This document shows, piece by piece, positions 63,894-64,000 of a DNA stretch of 64,000 bases. The first letter of the stretch is position 1. Every line of letters starts with the position of its first letter. Source of the stretch: an uncultured Tropicimonas sp. GTDB taxonomy: Bacteria > Pseudomonadota > Alphaproteobacteria > Rhodobacterales > Rhodobacteraceae. The stretch covers positions 1 through 64,000 of the forward strand of contig CANLZY010000025.1 in assembly GCA_947495685.1 (NCBI GenBank). The letters are read 5' to 3'. Both the position numbers and the translations under genes were made by a program. The notes beneath the pieces were generated by a model. That model did no database searches. It was not told the origin of the DNA and saw nothing but the letters and a program-made list of their open reading frames with translations.

Positions 63894-64000
63894 TCCGCGC
63901 AACGCACGAACTGCACGACCGTCGGTGGGGCCGGAACTTTGGGCTGGGCCTGATCCTGCTGGCCTTTGTGGCCATCGTCTTTGGAATGACCATCGTCAAG
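63890..64000 (+). CDS. Start of a small membrane protein gene of the oxidase operon (partial)
   Basis: The ATG at 63890 overlaps the ctaB stop (ATGA). The 37 codons present encode a short polar start ([16 protein letters not shown]) and one membrane helix ([20 protein letters not shown]), running off the right edge. In related oxidase operons a small single-helix protein (often called CtaF or CoxF) is encoded between ctaB and ctaG. This is probably that gene, likely with a role in oxidase assembly. Confidence 0.75.
   Translation, partial: MIRATHELHDRRWGRNFGLGLILLAFVAIVFGMTIVK

Overview
The window looks like a chromosomal segment of a roseobacter-type alphaproteobacterium (Rhodobacteraceae). 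The evidence is high GC content, a tolQRAB-pal-cpoB-tilS block, the ctaC-ctaB pair, an alphaproteobacterial Flp/Tad pilus locus with 64-residue Flp prepilins, a TldD and FtsH of the usual Rhodobacterales form, and CtrA-like sites. This assignment is inference; no rRNA or tRNA gene is present to confirm it.

Layout, left to right. 1-63 is the start of an IS5-type transposase running off the left edge, followed by about 1.2 kb without a convincing gene. 1233-7694 (minus strand) is a sugar operon: periplasmic binding protein, permease, double ATPase, permease, AldA-like aldehyde dehydrogenase and cupin, with a perfect FadR/GntR-type operator in its leader. 8434-15617 (plus) is ybgC-tolQRAB-pal-cpoB-tilS. 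15618-25444 separates tilS from ftsH, which are often adjacent in relatives. It holds an MscS channel, an ArsC/Spx-like protein, a minus-strand mgtE-protease-rimK-M14 operon, a small unknown gene and an SLC13/TrkA-C transporter. 25445-30128 (plus) is ftsH, a Tam-like methyltransferase, a MOSC protein and folD. 30261-36067 (minus) is a thioesterase, PdeM phosphoesterase, Lhr-like helicase, a beta-hydroxyacid dehydrogenase and an AAA ATPase.

36198-49733 is dominated by the Tad locus, read on the minus strand: three tandem flp copies, a fourth Flp-like prepilin, cpaB, cpaC, a very short CpaD-like lipoprotein, cpaE, cpaF, tadB, tadC, two TPR lipoproteins and the prepilin peptidase. A large membrane protein of unknown function lies on the opposite strand. 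After a lytic transglycosylase (plus), 51026-54076 (minus) encodes a DprE1-like oxidase, a DprE2-like reductase and a YbhN-type membrane protein. This resembles the mycobacterial decaprenylphosphoryl-arabinose epimerase. Next come a 3-oxoacid CoA-transferase, topA, dprA (with a CtrA-like site), a GNAT enzyme and tldD, all minus. The right edge (plus) is ctaC, ctaB and the start of a small gene expected between ctaB and ctaG.

The most interesting parts are the DprE1/DprE2/YbhN cluster (with Ala in place of the benzothiazinone-target Cys), the Mg-channel/RimK/protease/M14 operon, the recent tandem triplication of flp, and a dispersed palindromic element with three copies in the window. All calls come from reading the sequence; no database search was run.
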